A DNA stretch of 64,000 bases from J027 sp034437655 (GTDB lineage Bacteria; Chloroflexota; Anaerolineae; Aggregatilineales; J027): assembly GCA_034437655.1 (NCBI GenBank), contig DAOTTU010000063.1:217463-281462 (forward strand), written 5' to 3'. Shown here piece after piece: positions 43,616-52,911 of this stretch. The notes beneath the pieces were generated by a model. The model made no database searches. It was not told the origin of the DNA and was given only the letters and a program-made list of their open reading frames with translations. The position numbers and the translations under genes were made by a program. Each line of letters opens with the position of its first letter. Position 1 is the first letter of the stretch.

Positions 43616-44785
43616 ATGATAGCGCCCGATTTAGTAACGACATTTTATGCGGAAATTGAGCCCCTCTACAGCATCGTCGAAATCACGAACCCCGACCATT
43701 ATCGCTATGTACCGGACAACTGGCTCGTTGCACTAACGGATGTACGCGGCTCTACCGCAGCAATCGAAGCAGGGCGTTATCGTGATGTGAACACCGTGGC
43801 AGCGGCGTCCATCACGGTGATGTTGAACGCTGTTGAAGGGCGTGATATTCCGTTTGTGTTCGGGGGGGATGGCGCGACAATCTTGATTCCACCTGACTGT
43901 CGTGAAGCAGCAGCCGGCGCATTGGCAGCAGCCCGCGAACTGGCGCAACAATTCTTTGACCTCGAATTGCGCGTTGGCATCGTGCCGATAACGACGGTTA
44001 AATCTGCCGGGTATCAGGTGCGGGTTGCTAAGCTATGGATTGGTGAGAACTTCCAGCAGGCGATTTTTGATGGTGGTGGCTTGAGCTATGCAGAGTCTTT
44101 GTTGAAACATCCTGAGCATGGGCCGCGCTATATGGTGCCTTCCTCGGTTGCACCTGAAGGTGATTTTCATGGTTTTGAATGCCGTTGGAATGAAGTGCGC
44201 AGCGCCCACGATGAAACCATAGCATTAATCGTCCTCGCGACTGATGAAGACGATACTCGCCGCGCCCAGACTTACCGCAACATCCTCGAAACAATTGAAC
44301 GCATCTATGGCGACCGAGACACCCGCCACCCGATTTCCATTCACAACCTGCGCATGACCTTTCGACTGTCCAGTTTATCAACAGAATCACGAGTGCGGCA
44401 CCGCACAACGAGCATATGTCAGCGACTCAAGATGCTCTGGGGTAGCATTAAAGCCTGGGTTGCGATGACGGTTGGCATTGGTCAATGGGGGATGTACAAA
44501 CAGTTTTTTGTCGAAGCCACCGACCATGAAAAATTTGATGATACGCTACGCACCATCATGTCTGGCACGGTGTCCCAGCGGGCTGAACTCGACGCCTATT
44601 TGAGTGAGCAACACCATGCCGGGCGGCTGGTCTATGGCATTCATAGCAGTGCGGCGGCTTTAGTGACCTGCATCGTCTTTGACTACTTCGGGCGGCAGGT
44701 GCATTTTGTGGATGGCGCGGGCGGTGGCTATGCGCTTGCAGCTAAGCAGATGAAAGCCCAACTGGCGATAGATTCCTCAAGCTAA
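43616..44785 (+). CDS. DUF3095 / class III nucleotide-cyclase-like protein
   Basis: A 389-residue soluble protein. The first 200 residues have the cyclase fold: LVALTDVRGSTAAIEAGRY (D42 at the first metal site, with the RGST that matches class III cyclase RGFT) and IPFVFGGDGATILIPP (D85 at the second). The later part (RYMVPSSVAPEGDFHGFECRWNEV ... VTCIVFDYFGRQVHFVDGAGGGYALAAK) is the rest of DUF3095. A catalytic role in making cAMP or a related nucleotide is possible but not proved for this family. ATG 43616 has only a weak upstream site. It is divergent from the ABC ATPase gene. Confidence 0.85.
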   Translation: MIAPDLVTTFYAEIEPLYSIVEITNPDHYRYVPDNWLVALTDVRGSTAAIEAGRYRDVNTVAAASITVMLNAVEGRDIPFVFGGDGATILIPPDCREAAAGALAAARELAQQFFDLELRVGIVPITTVKSAGYQVRVAKLWIGENFQQAIFDGGGLSYAESLLKHPEHGPRYMVPSSVAPEGDFHGFECRWNEVRSAHDETIALIVLATDEDDTRRAQTYRNILETIERIYGDRDTRHPISIHNLRMTFRLSSLSTESRVRHRTTSICQRLKMLWGSIKAWVAMTVGIGQWGMYKQFFVEATDHEKFDDTLRTIMSGTVSQRAELDAYLSEQHHAGRLVYGIHSSAAALVTCIVFDYFGRQVHFVDGAGGGYALAAKQMKAQLAIDSSS

Positions 44786-44857
44786 ACCCCTCTCAAACTT
44801 GTATAATCGCTATGCTATTGATCTTCAACTTTGAACCTTTAAGGATATCAGCACATT

Positions 44858-46045
44858 ATGTCCAGCATTCAGCAAGAAAAATTGTCGCAGGCTGTTGAGA
44901 TTATGCAAGAACTCGACATTGACGCCTGGTTGACTTTTGTCCGTGAAACAACGCACAACGCAGACCCAGCCCTTCCGCTAATCCTCGGCTTTGACGTGAC
45001 GTGGCAGTCTGCGTTCCTGGTCGGTAAGGATGGGCAGAAGATCGCGGTGGTGGGGCGTTATGATGTCGAAAACATTGAACGGATGCAGGCCTACGACCGC
45101 GTGATTAGCTACGATGCCAGCATCAAAGAAGGGTTGCTTGAAGCCCTCGCCAGCGTAAATCCGCAAACCGTGGCCGTAAACCACTCTGAAAGTGACTCCT
45201 CTGCTGACGGGCTGTCACATGGGATGTTCCTGCGCTTGAAGAAGTACCTCAGTGAAACCCCCTATCAGTTGCAGTCGGCGGAACTATTGTTGCGGGCGTT
45301 GCGCGGACGAAAATCTACAACGGAAATTGAGCGCATTCGAGCAGCAGTAGACCTGACCGGCGAGATTATCGCCGCCGTGACGAACTTTTTGCGCCCCGGC
45401 CTGACTGAAAAGCAAATTGCGGACTTCATCCACGCTGAAATGCGCAAATATGATGTCATCCCTGCCTGGGAAGCGCAATATTGCCCGATTGTGAACTGTG
45501 GCCCGGAGTCTCCGATTGGTCACACCGGCCCGTCTGAAACGTTCGTCGCGCAACCGGGCCAGTTGATTCATATTGACCTCGGCGTGACTCTGAATGAGTA
45601 TGTGTCGGATATTCAACGGGTATGGTATTTGCAACCCGAAGGCGAAACAGAGGTGCCAGCGTCGATTATGGAAGGCTTCGCAGCGGTAGTCGGGGCAATT
45701 GAAGCAGCGGCCGCGTCGTTGCGACCCGGTGTACAGGGCTTCGAAATTGATCAGATTGCCCGTGACTTTGTGACCAGCAAAGGCTACCCGGAATATCAGC
45801 ACGCGCTTGGGCACCATGTTGGGCGGACTGTGCATGACGGCGGTACCTTGCTTGGCCCACGCTGGGACCGCTACGGCAATACACCCTACGGCGAGGTCGA
45901 GGCAGGCAATATCTACACGCTTGAACTTGGCGTAACCGTGCCAGAACATGGTCATGTTTCGCTAGAGGAAGATGTGCTGGTGACGGACGATGGCCTTGAG
46001 TGGCTGATGCCGCCGCAAAAAGCGCCGATCATCGTCAAAGTTTAG
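44858..46045 (+). CDS. M24-family aminopeptidase P (Xaa-Pro peptidase)
   Basis: A 395-residue metallopeptidase with a creatinase-type N-terminal domain (about 1-150) and the pita-bread C-terminal domain. The metal ligands fit: HIDLGVTLNEYVSDIQRVWY (two Asp), HALGHHVGRTVHDGG (His), YTLELGV (Glu) and LEEDVLV (Glu). Members cut N-terminal Xaa-Pro bonds or related dipeptides. ATG 44858 starts MSSIQQEKLSQ. A TATAAT at 44802-44807 could be a -10. The tRNA-Gly gene follows after 61 nt. Confidence 0.9.
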   Translation: MSSIQQEKLSQAVEIMQELDIDAWLTFVRETTHNADPALPLILGFDVTWQSAFLVGKDGQKIAVVGRYDVENIERMQAYDRVISYDASIKEGLLEALASVNPQTVAVNHSESDSSADGLSHGMFLRLKKYLSETPYQLQSAELLLRALRGRKSTTEIERIRAAVDLTGEIIAAVTNFLRPGLTEKQIADFIHAEMRKYDVIPAWEAQYCPIVNCGPESPIGHTGPSETFVAQPGQLIHIDLGVTLNEYVSDIQRVWYLQPEGETEVPASIMEGFAAVVGAIEAAAASLRPGVQGFEIDQIARDFVTSKGYPEYQHALGHHVGRTVHDGGTLLGPRWDRYGNTPYGEVEAGNIYTLELGVTVPEHGHVSLEEDVLVTDDGLEWLMPPQKAPIIVKV

Positions 46046-46066
46046 AATTTGATGTGAGTCAACCTC

Positions 46067-46094
46067 TTGACGCTGGCCCGCTTTTGACTATAAT
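46067..46094 (+). promoter_or_regulatory. Promoter of the tRNA-Gly gene
   Basis: TTGACG (46067-46072) and TATAAT (46089-46094) are separated by 16 nt; the tRNA begins 13 nt after the -10. Both boxes are close to consensus. Confidence 0.8.
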
Positions 46095-46106
46095 ACAAAA
46101 TACATT

Positions 46107-46177
46107 GCGGGTATGGTGTAGAGGTAACACAACAGCTTCCCAAGCTGTTGACACGGGTTCGATTCCCGTTACCCGCT
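46107..46177 (+). tRNA. tRNA-Gly (anticodon CCC)
   Basis: The 71-nt sequence folds into a full cloverleaf: acceptor GCGGGTA with TACCCGC, D stem GTGT/ACAC, anticodon stem ACAGC/GCTGT with loop TTCCCAA, and T stem ACGGG/CCCGT with loop TTCGATT. The anticodon CCC (46139-46141) reads GGG. The CCA is not encoded. The gene has its own promoter and a following terminator, so it is a single unit. Confidence 0.97.
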
Positions 46178-46197
46178 CAACATGGTTTTCCCCAAAG

Positions 46198-46230
46198 ACG
46201 TCAGCGCCAAAAAGCTGGCGTTTTTGTTTT
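46198..46230 (+). terminator. Rho-independent terminator after the tRNA-Gly gene
   Basis: acgtcagc pairs with gctggcgt over 8 bp (one G-U) across the loop gccaaaaa, and is followed by TTTTGTTTT. It lies 20 nt after the tRNA and upstream of the start chosen for the next gene. Confidence 0.85.
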
Positions 46231-46295
46231 CCTGTGTTTTCGGTCACAATAAAAGCGACTATCTGCCGTATCAAGTCGGGGTTATGCTACTACTT

Positions 46296-48224
46296 ATGAA
46301 AAAAGCCGAACGCATCACCACAACCAAGCCTGAAAATCAGGCCAAAGACGCATCTAAGCCTGACGCCAACAAGCAAAAGCCGACCACCCGCGAACAACTG
46401 CCGCATCCGGAATCCTATTATGCAATGCGGGTTGTGGTACCTGTTGCTAATCCGCAAACCACACCGCATTTGTTGCGTTTTGCCGCTGCGTTGCTACACC
46501 CCGAAAAGGGTCGGCTGATTGCGCTTTACGTCAAGCGCCCGGATTCGCCCTACAAGGATTCTGCTGAGGAAATCAAAGCAATTTGTGATAGGGCTCGGCA
46601 AGGTGGAATGCCTGTCGAATTTGAGGTCATTACGTCGGCAAATGTCCCACGTGGTGTGCTGGACGTCACCCGCGAACGTGGCGCAGATCTGTTGGTGCTG
46701 GGCTTTCGGCAGCCAAAAGGTGACAGCGGTGTTGTACTTGGTGACATCACCGAAGAAATCGCGCGTGTGGTCCCCAATAATATTGTTGTTTACCGCCATG
46801 TGTCGGACGAAATCAACCGCATTATTGTGCCCATGAGCAGCCTTGAAGGCTCACGCACGGCGATGATTCATGCCCTGCACCTCGCCCATGTCTACGATAA
46901 GCCAGTGGTAGCGCTCTTTGTGCGCGACTATCGGCCGCCGAATATGTACCTGCGCGAACAAGACCCCTTCTGGCTACAGCGGGCGCGGATTTATGACGCG
47001 ATTCACGAACTCCCCGACAGTCAACGCATCGACACCGAAGTTCTGCATGCTGACGATCTCGTTGAAGGCATTAACCAATTTACGGATGAACATGACCTTA
47101 TTGTCTATAGCGTAGAGCCGCAAAGCTCGGCGACCTCGTCGGGGCGACTGGAACGCTGGGTGTTTGGTGCCACCGCCGAGAAATTGCTGCGCCTGACACC
47201 GGGGCCACTGGCCTTGTTACGGCGCGGAATGCCACAACCAACGCTCTTACAACGACTCTCAACGGAACTGGTGCGTATTCGGCCCACGCTGACGATTGAT
47301 GAACGTAGCGAGGTCGTGCAGGCCGCCAGTGACCTGACTCGTGCCAACACCAACTATCTGGTGATGATTATTTTGTCGAGTGTGTTGGCCAGTGTAGGGC
47401 TCTTGCAAAGTAGCGTTGCCGTTGTAATTGGGGCGATGCTGGTTGCGCCGCTGATGTCACCGCTGATGGGTTTTGGCGTTGGGCTTGCGCTTGGTGACGT
47501 GGTGATGATGCGCCGCTCAACGCTCACAGTGATGCATGGTGTGGGGCTGGTGGTGCTGACGTCTGTCCTCACCGGCTTGATCTTTCCGTTGCCGAATCCG
47601 ACACCAGAAATGGCGGCGCGCGGCGAACCGAACCTGCTAGACCTGTTTGTGGCGCTGGCGTCTGGTGCGGCGGGGGCCTTTGCGCTGGCCCGGCGCGATA
47701 TTCCCGCAGCGCTGGCCGGGGTGGCAATCGCGGCGGCGCTGGTTCCCCCAATTTGCACGACGGGGCTGGCACTGGCAAACGGTGAAACCTCCTTGATGCT
47801 CGGCGCAGGGGCGCTATCGCTCGTGAACATCATCGGCATCAGTATCACAGCGGCGGGGGTTTTTTCAGTGCTAGGTATTCAACAGCAAGGGAGTGTCCCT
47901 GCACCACAACGGCTGACGGTTTCGGCGGGCATTTTGCTGCTATTGGTTCTACCATTGGGCTTTCTGCTCCGCGCTGAATACATCCAATTGAACACCAGTA
48001 CCGTCGTTGAAAACACCATTGAACGCCAGCTTGAAGACACTGATGTGCGCGAAGTCGAAGTGGTAGGCGTAACCAATAACCTCGATGTGACGGTGACGAT
48101 TGTGAGTTCACAGGAGGTGTCGGACGAGGATATTGCTGATATTGAAGCCGACATTGAAGCGGAGTTGGAGCGTGATATTGACCTTGAGGTGATTGTAATG
48201 CAGCGGGTGCGGGGCGGTTCGTAA
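46296..48224 (+). CDS. UspA-UspA-DUF389 membrane protein
   Basis: A 642-residue protein. Two universal-stress-type modules (about 40-175 and 175-320; note GADLLVLGFRQPKG) precede a DUF389 / TIGR00341 membrane unit: NTNYLVMIILSSVLASVGLLQSSVAVVIGAMLVAPLMSPLMGFGVGLALGD, then several further helices and a short soluble tail with VEVVGVTNNLDVTVTIVSS. The function of DUF389 is unknown; UspA domains would bind ATP or AMP in the cytoplasm. ATG 46296 follows the tRNA terminator; the in-frame 46182 lies before the hairpin, and ATG 46284 is another candidate. The tail resembles the soluble domain of other DUF389 proteins. Confidence 0.85.
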   Translation: MKKAERITTTKPENQAKDASKPDANKQKPTTREQLPHPESYYAMRVVVPVANPQTTPHLLRFAAALLHPEKGRLIALYVKRPDSPYKDSAEEIKAICDRARQGGMPVEFEVITSANVPRGVLDVTRERGADLLVLGFRQPKGDSGVVLGDITEEIARVVPNNIVVYRHVSDEINRIIVPMSSLEGSRTAMIHALHLAHVYDKPVVALFVRDYRPPNMYLREQDPFWLQRARIYDAIHELPDSQRIDTEVLHADDLVEGINQFTDEHDLIVYSVEPQSSATSSGRLERWVFGATAEKLLRLTPGPLALLRRGMPQPTLLQRLSTELVRIRPTLTIDERSEVVQAASDLTRANTNYLVMIILSSVLASVGLLQSSVAVVIGAMLVAPLMSPLMGFGVGLALGDVVMMRRSTLTVMHGVGLVVLTSVLTGLIFPLPNPTPEMAARGEPNLLDLFVALASGAAGAFALARRDIPAALAGVAIAAALVPPICTTGLALANGETSLMLGAGALSLVNIIGISITAAGVFSVLGIQQQGSVPAPQRLTVSAGILLLLVLPLGFLLRAEYIQLNTSTVVENTIERQLEDTDVREVEVVGVTNNLDVTVTIVSSQEVSDEDIADIEADIEAELERDIDLEVIVMQRVRGGS

Positions 48225-48317
48225 ATCGGAAAAATTTGTGAAGATTGTGGTCAGCGGGGAACCTTTTTGCCTGCATCGGTGTCATAATATAGTAGAGCAG
48301 AAGGGATACATAAACCG

Positions 48318-48404
48318 ATGATCACACTTGTCGTCACAAATTTGAAGTATTGGCTGCTGGCATTGATACTGGTTTTCGCACTCCTGCATTCGCTTACGGT
48401 GTAG
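48318..48404 (+). CDS. Candidate 28-aa single-helix membrane peptide
   Basis: ATG 48318 to TAG 48404 encodes MITLVVTNLKYWLLALILV followed by FALLHSLTV, one hydrophobic helix after a short polar start. AAGGGA stands about 10 nt upstream of the ATG. It ends by overlapping the 3' end of the convergent gene by 11 nt. Such small membrane peptides are common in bacteria, but a chance frame cannot be ruled out. Confidence 0.4.
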   Translation: MITLVVTNLKYWLLALILVFALLHSLTV

Positions 48405-50337
48405 CGCTGAGTTGAATGCTGAGCCCATCACGAACAATACCCTCGGCACCAGTGACAGGGTAACGCTCACCTGTGTTGGGATCGAACAAGCCAACAAATA
48501 GCTGCACACACTCTGCGGAGAGTGGACTTTGCGGCACCAGATAGCGCCAATCGTGCCAGCGTTCGCCCGAGGCCCACTGTGACAGCGGATAAAGACGCCC
48601 TAGCGGAGGGCCGTCCGCCTGTGCCACCAGCACGCCATCGCACAGCAAATGCACGAAAACACTCACGGGCGCGGTGAGTGCTGCCTGACGCTCCCACACA
48701 ATACTCGCTTGATACATGCTCCCCTGCTCCATAAGTGACAAATCCCGTATCCGTACACCGATGTCATACTCACCAGCGCTCGAAGCGGTCGCTGCATGCG
48801 TTCTATGGCCCATTGAGAGCGCTTGCAATTCCCCGTCGAGTTGTTGCACTTGCATCACATGGCTGTAGTCGGAGATGGTATTGCGGTCAAGCGGGGGGTG
48901 TGTCACAGCGAAAATGACATTTGTAGTGGGGGTGAGGTCGGCGGCGTGGCGGTTGTGTGCTGTCATGTTCTCCGTCCCATTCAATGCCAGCCAATCGCCC
49001 AACACGATGAAATCTGGCAGGTATGTGCTACCCTCTGCCCCTAGCAAAAACGTCGGTTCTTCCGGAGCAAGATACGCCGGTCCATTGACCAGCAGCAAAC
49101 GATCTTCAGATGTGAGCGTTTCCGCTGTATGGAGGACAACCTGATAAATGTCGTCAATGCGCTGGTGTTCGGCGTTACGGGCTTGTACGAACGGCACCGT
49201 AATCAGCAAGACCCCGACAAGCACTGCAAGACCAACGCCGTGCCTTATCAGAGGAGACCCATCCAGCGGCAATGGCCGTGCCATGAGAAGACCCCACAGC
49301 ACCGCTACCCCGACCGACGCCAGATAATGCAAGCGTGGACTACCCAGCAGGTAACTCGCGTCCAGAAACAACCACGCGGGCAGCATCACCAGCGGTACCC
49401 ATAGCAAAAACAACCCGGCCATGACCCGCACCCGCCACGGCTGCCACCATAACCACCCGCCAACGAGCCCGACGACGATCAGCCCGCATCCCCACGCCAG
49501 CAACGTACCCTCATCTGGTGTGAAAAGCTGTGCAGTGAAGGCCGCCAGCGGAAAACTGAGGGCCTGCAAGGTCTGGGCGACTTTGACATCCAGCGCGGCC
49601 AGTTGAAAGCTGGTGGCGTCGTTAGCTTTAGGGATGGTCAGCCATGCCAGCAAATACACGGTTGCGAAGATCGTTGGCGGGCCGATAGCAATTATAATGC
49701 GTCGTAAGGTGGCGCGGTCCAGCGTTGGCGCATACGCCCACAGCACACCCAACATCAACACAGGCACCAGCACGCCGCTCTCATGGCTGAATATCGCCCA
49801 GAACACGCAAAACCAGCTTCCAGGCAAGGCGAAACGTTGCGCGGGTTGTGCAAGCCACATAATGGCCAATATGCTTGCTGCCAGTAAACCGAAGACGAGC
49901 CACAGATGAAACTGAGCGGCGGTAGGGATGACGGTCTGGTAGCTGAACGGAAACGCCACAAAGACAATCCCTGCCAGCACCCCCGGCAACACACGGTTAC
50001 TCAGCAATCGCACCAGCAGGACAACCAACAGCGCGTTGATCGTATGCAACCCCACCGAAAGGCCGTGTAACCAGCGTGGATCATGGGTACCCAGAATAGC
50101 TTCTGAAACATCCCAGACGGTGAAGGCCGTAGGACGATAAAATGGGAACCCTTCAGCGGTGAACCAGTAGCCACCGCCGCGCTGTGTGTCGAGCCATTGC
50201 ATATGCGGCACATCGTCCCAGAACAACAGAAGGCTCAGGCTATCCCAATACAAAAAAAGCCCCAGCACCGCGATGCCCGCCATGCCGAGGAACAAAAATA
50301 ACCGTTGCTGTGGTGCTGCGTTATTGTTGGACGCCAT
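48394..50337 (-). CDS. Large multi-pass membrane protein, glycosyltransferase (GT-C)-like
   Basis: A 647-residue protein with 10 or more membrane helices and an extracellular C-terminal domain of about 150 residues with beta strands (ASIVWERQAALTAPVSVFVHLLCDGVLVAQADGPPLG). The early loop LYWDSLSLLLFWDDVPHMQWL resembles the acidic catalytic loop (DD) of GT-C mannosyl- or dolichol-linked-sugar transferases such as ArnT or PMT relatives. It would add a sugar to a protein or lipid outside the membrane. ATG 50337 overlaps the stop of the upstream lytic-transglycosylase gene by 17 nt, a sign of coupling. The assignment is tentative. Confidence 0.75.
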   Translation of the reverse strand: MASNNNAAPQQRLFLFLGMAGIAVLGLFLYWDSLSLLLFWDDVPHMQWLDTQRGGGYWFTAEGFPFYRPTAFTVWDVSEAILGTHDPRWLHGLSVGLHTINALLVVLLVRLLSNRVLPGVLAGIVFVAFPFSYQTVIPTAAQFHLWLVFGLLAASILAIMWLAQPAQRFALPGSWFCVFWAIFSHESGVLVPVLMLGVLWAYAPTLDRATLRRIIIAIGPPTIFATVYLLAWLTIPKANDATSFQLAALDVKVAQTLQALSFPLAAFTAQLFTPDEGTLLAWGCGLIVVGLVGGWLWWQPWRVRVMAGLFLLWVPLVMLPAWLFLDASYLLGSPRLHYLASVGVAVLWGLLMARPLPLDGSPLIRHGVGLAVLVGVLLITVPFVQARNAEHQRIDDIYQVVLHTAETLTSEDRLLLVNGPAYLAPEEPTFLLGAEGSTYLPDFIVLGDWLALNGTENMTAHNRHAADLTPTTNVIFAVTHPPLDRNTISDYSHVMQVQQLDGELQALSMGHRTHAATASSAGEYDIGVRIRDLSLMEQGSMYQASIVWERQAALTAPVSVFVHLLCDGVLVAQADGPPLGRLYPLSQWASGERWHDWRYLVPQSPLSAECVQLFVGLFDPNTGERYPVTGAEGIVRDGLSIQLSATP

Positions 50338-52804
50338 AGAGATAGCGGTAGATGTCGTACTGCTGATAAATGCGTCGAACGTAGGTGCGTGTCTCGGCGA
50401 AGGCAACGGTTTCAACAAAGCGGTCGAGGTCTTCCCCGGAAGAATTCAGCCAGCTTTGTGCGTTGCCGGGACCACCGTTATACCCTGCCAGTGCTGCATA
50501 TGGCACTTGATCCAGAAAGTCGAGTACCCAGCGCAGATAATACGTCCCAAAACGCACATTGATATAGGGGCGGTAAAGGTCGCTATTTTGATACTCAGGC
50601 CAGGCGAGTTGGGTAGCAATCCAGATGCCCGTATCAGGGATGATCTGCATCAAGCCCTGTGCAGCCGCGAAACTGGTGGCGTAGCTCTGGAATAGGCTTT
50701 CTTGCCGGATCAGTGCGAACACCAGTAACGGGTCAAGGTTGTTCGCCTGCGATTGCGGAATCACGAGGTCGCTGTAATGGATGGGGTAGCGTAAGCGGGC
50801 GATGTAACCTGGCGCGTCGTAGGTTGAAACCCCGGCACGAGTGATGAGGTCAGCCGCAGCCCGCAACGATTCGACATACAGCCCAATTTCGGCGTAATAA
50901 TGCGCGAGTTGATACGTGGCCAGCGCATCGCCAGAATAATCACTGCGCAGGGTGGCAAATTCTTGCTCGGCTTCGTCGTAGGCTGCCACAGCCCACAGTT
51001 CGGTGCCGCGAATCATGTGCGGGTCATTTTGCAGCGTCTGGCTCAGCGGGTAGAGTAGTCCTTGTTGTGTAATGCCAAAGGTGTTGCGCAACCACTGTTC
51101 GGCATCGGCAATCGCAGCGCTTTCGTCAAACTCAAATTGGTAGCCCGGTGGTGGCGTGAAAGGTTCAGCCCCGGCGCGTATATCTGCCGCTCGCAGACTG
51201 TAGTACCCACCCGGGTCTGCCTGTGACGCGCCGAGGAACATATCCTGTGCCAGGTCTGTCCGCCCCTGTGAATAATAGAGCTTGCCAAGCCACAAGAAGG
51301 CCATCGCTTTATTTTCCCCTGTGCCCGTGTTCGCCAGCTCGGTATAGAACTCAACGACGCGGTTGCTGTTGCCGAGATTGTTTGCCAGATTGACCGCAAT
51401 CAGTAGCCCGTCCTGAGCCCACGAATTGCCCGGGTACTGCGCACTGAGGGTGTCGAAGGTAGCAATGGCGGCTTCGGGTTGGTTCAATTCGTTGGCGTAG
51501 AGATAGCCGGCCCGCCACAGTCCCTCGGCTGCTTCGGTTACGTTTGGATACTGCTGCGAGAGGGCTGTGTAGCGCTCAATGGCCCCGGTCACATTGCCTG
51601 ACCAATAGCGCGTTCGTCCCTGATCCAGCCAGGCCGCCCCAAAGAGTGGGTCATTGGGGTAGCTGTCAATCACCGTCTGGAACGTGCTATACGCTGCATC
51701 GAAGTTGCCCAGCGCACGATAGGCTTGCCCTAACACGATCAACGAGCCTGCTGGGAGGCTGCCGGTTTCGCTGCTGTAGGTGTTCAACGCTGAAATCGTG
51801 CCGCCGTAGTCCTCGTTAGCGAAGCTGATTTGTCCGCGCAACAGGTTGTCAACGGTGTAGCCCGCATTGAGTAGCGTCTGCATAGATTGATACGCGCCAC
51901 TCGTTTCAGGGTAAAGCCTTGTGACGGCTGCCATACGGGCATAGCCCCGTTCGGTTAAGCCGGCGTTGATTTCAGCCAGCGCCGCTTGATATTCGATGCC
52001 AGCCCGATACCCGGCGTTTTGTGCCACTGCGAGGATCGCGTCATATTGCGCAATGGCTTCAGTAAAACGCCCCTGATTGCTATAGGTGGCGGCCAAACGT
52101 TCCCGCAGTTGCAGCAGGGGCACCAATGAGCGTGTCGCTTCTGATGCAGCGAGGTAATTTTCCAGTGCGAGGTCAGCGCGGCCCAGCGCGAGGTAACTGT
52201 CACCGATGCGTTCATAGGCGTAACTGTCAATGATGCCCGGACGCAAGCGCAGATACTCGTTGAAGTCACTGATGGCCGCTGTCCATTCTAGCATTCCCAT
52301 ATGGGCGTCTCCGCGCAAGAAATAGGCTTGTGGCACACGCGGGTCGGTTGGGTAGCGGTTGATAAAATCGCTCAGCGCACTGGCTGCCTGTGGAAATAGC
52401 CCCTCACGCAGTGCAGACTCACCAAGCCCATAATAGGCCGCAGCACGTTGACTATTGTCGGCTTGTTCTTGCCGGATGATGTCCTGATAAATTTCGACCG
52501 CCAGATTGAAATTGCCGTTAAACAGGGCTTGATCAGCCGTGTTGAGACGGTCAGCGGGTGGGCCGCTCGGCAATGCAACGGGGCGCGGTGTGCTGGTCGC
52601 GGCAGATGTAGCCACCATAAACACGACGCCATCGGAATTCGGTGTGGGCGGTGGGCCGCTGTCGCTGGGGGTTGCTGTCACCACGAGTGGTTCGCCACTA
52701 CTCACCAGATTGCAGGCCAGCAGCATCAGCAATGCCCCCAATCCAATCAGTAGGCGAATGAGTTGTCGTTGACGTGTTATGCGTTGTGTATTCATAGTTC
52801 GCAT
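50321..52804 (-). CDS. Lipoprotein lytic transglycosylase (Slt70-like) with TPR repeats
   Basis: An 827-residue lipoprotein (lipobox LLAC after IRLLIGLGALLMLLAC) that cuts peptidoglycan without water, leaving anhydro-muramyl ends. The central 500 residues are TPR-like helical repeats (LYQDIIRQEQADNSQRAAAYYGLGESALREGLF and others). The C-terminal SLT domain (about 650-800) has IRQESLF with the catalytic Glu, GLMQIIPDTG, and AGYNGGPGN. The ATG at 52804 is preferred because GAGGA is 10 nt before it. It is followed by the multi-pass gene, overlapping by 17 nt. Confidence 0.92.
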   Translation of the reverse strand: MRTMNTQRITRQRQLIRLLIGLGALLMLLACNLVSSGEPLVVTATPSDSGPPPTPNSDGVVFMVATSAATSTPRPVALPSGPPADRLNTADQALFNGNFNLAVEIYQDIIRQEQADNSQRAAAYYGLGESALREGLFPQAASALSDFINRYPTDPRVPQAYFLRGDAHMGMLEWTAAISDFNEYLRLRPGIIDSYAYERIGDSYLALGRADLALENYLAASEATRSLVPLLQLRERLAATYSNQGRFTEAIAQYDAILAVAQNAGYRAGIEYQAALAEINAGLTERGYARMAAVTRLYPETSGAYQSMQTLLNAGYTVDNLLRGQISFANEDYGGTISALNTYSSETGSLPAGSLIVLGQAYRALGNFDAAYSTFQTVIDSYPNDPLFGAAWLDQGRTRYWSGNVTGAIERYTALSQQYPNVTEAAEGLWRAGYLYANELNQPEAAIATFDTLSAQYPGNSWAQDGLLIAVNLANNLGNSNRVVEFYTELANTGTGENKAMAFLWLGKLYYSQGRTDLAQDMFLGASQADPGGYYSLRAADIRAGAEPFTPPPGYQFEFDESAAIADAEQWLRNTFGITQQGLLYPLSQTLQNDPHMIRGTELWAVAAYDEAEQEFATLRSDYSGDALATYQLAHYYAEIGLYVESLRAAADLITRAGVSTYDAPGYIARLRYPIHYSDLVIPQSQANNLDPLLVFALIRQESLFQSYATSFAAAQGLMQIIPDTGIWIATQLAWPEYQNSDLYRPYINVRFGTYYLRWVLDFLDQVPYAALAGYNGGPGNAQSWLNSSGEDLDRFVETVAFAETRTYVRRIYQQYDIYRYLYGVQQ

Positions 52805-52911
52805 TATGGAATGATCCTCAAGGGTGGTCAACCACCGTTTCGTTGCCGCTAATGGTACAATATCCATTCGCGATTGCACAGCAACCCAACTCAACAAAGG
52901 AGCGCCCCGCT

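Noticed and set aside
46182..46295. Upstream extension of the UspA-DUF389 protein to 46182
   Set aside because: This stretch contains the tRNA terminator hairpin and has no ribosome site; ATG 46296 or 46284 is better.
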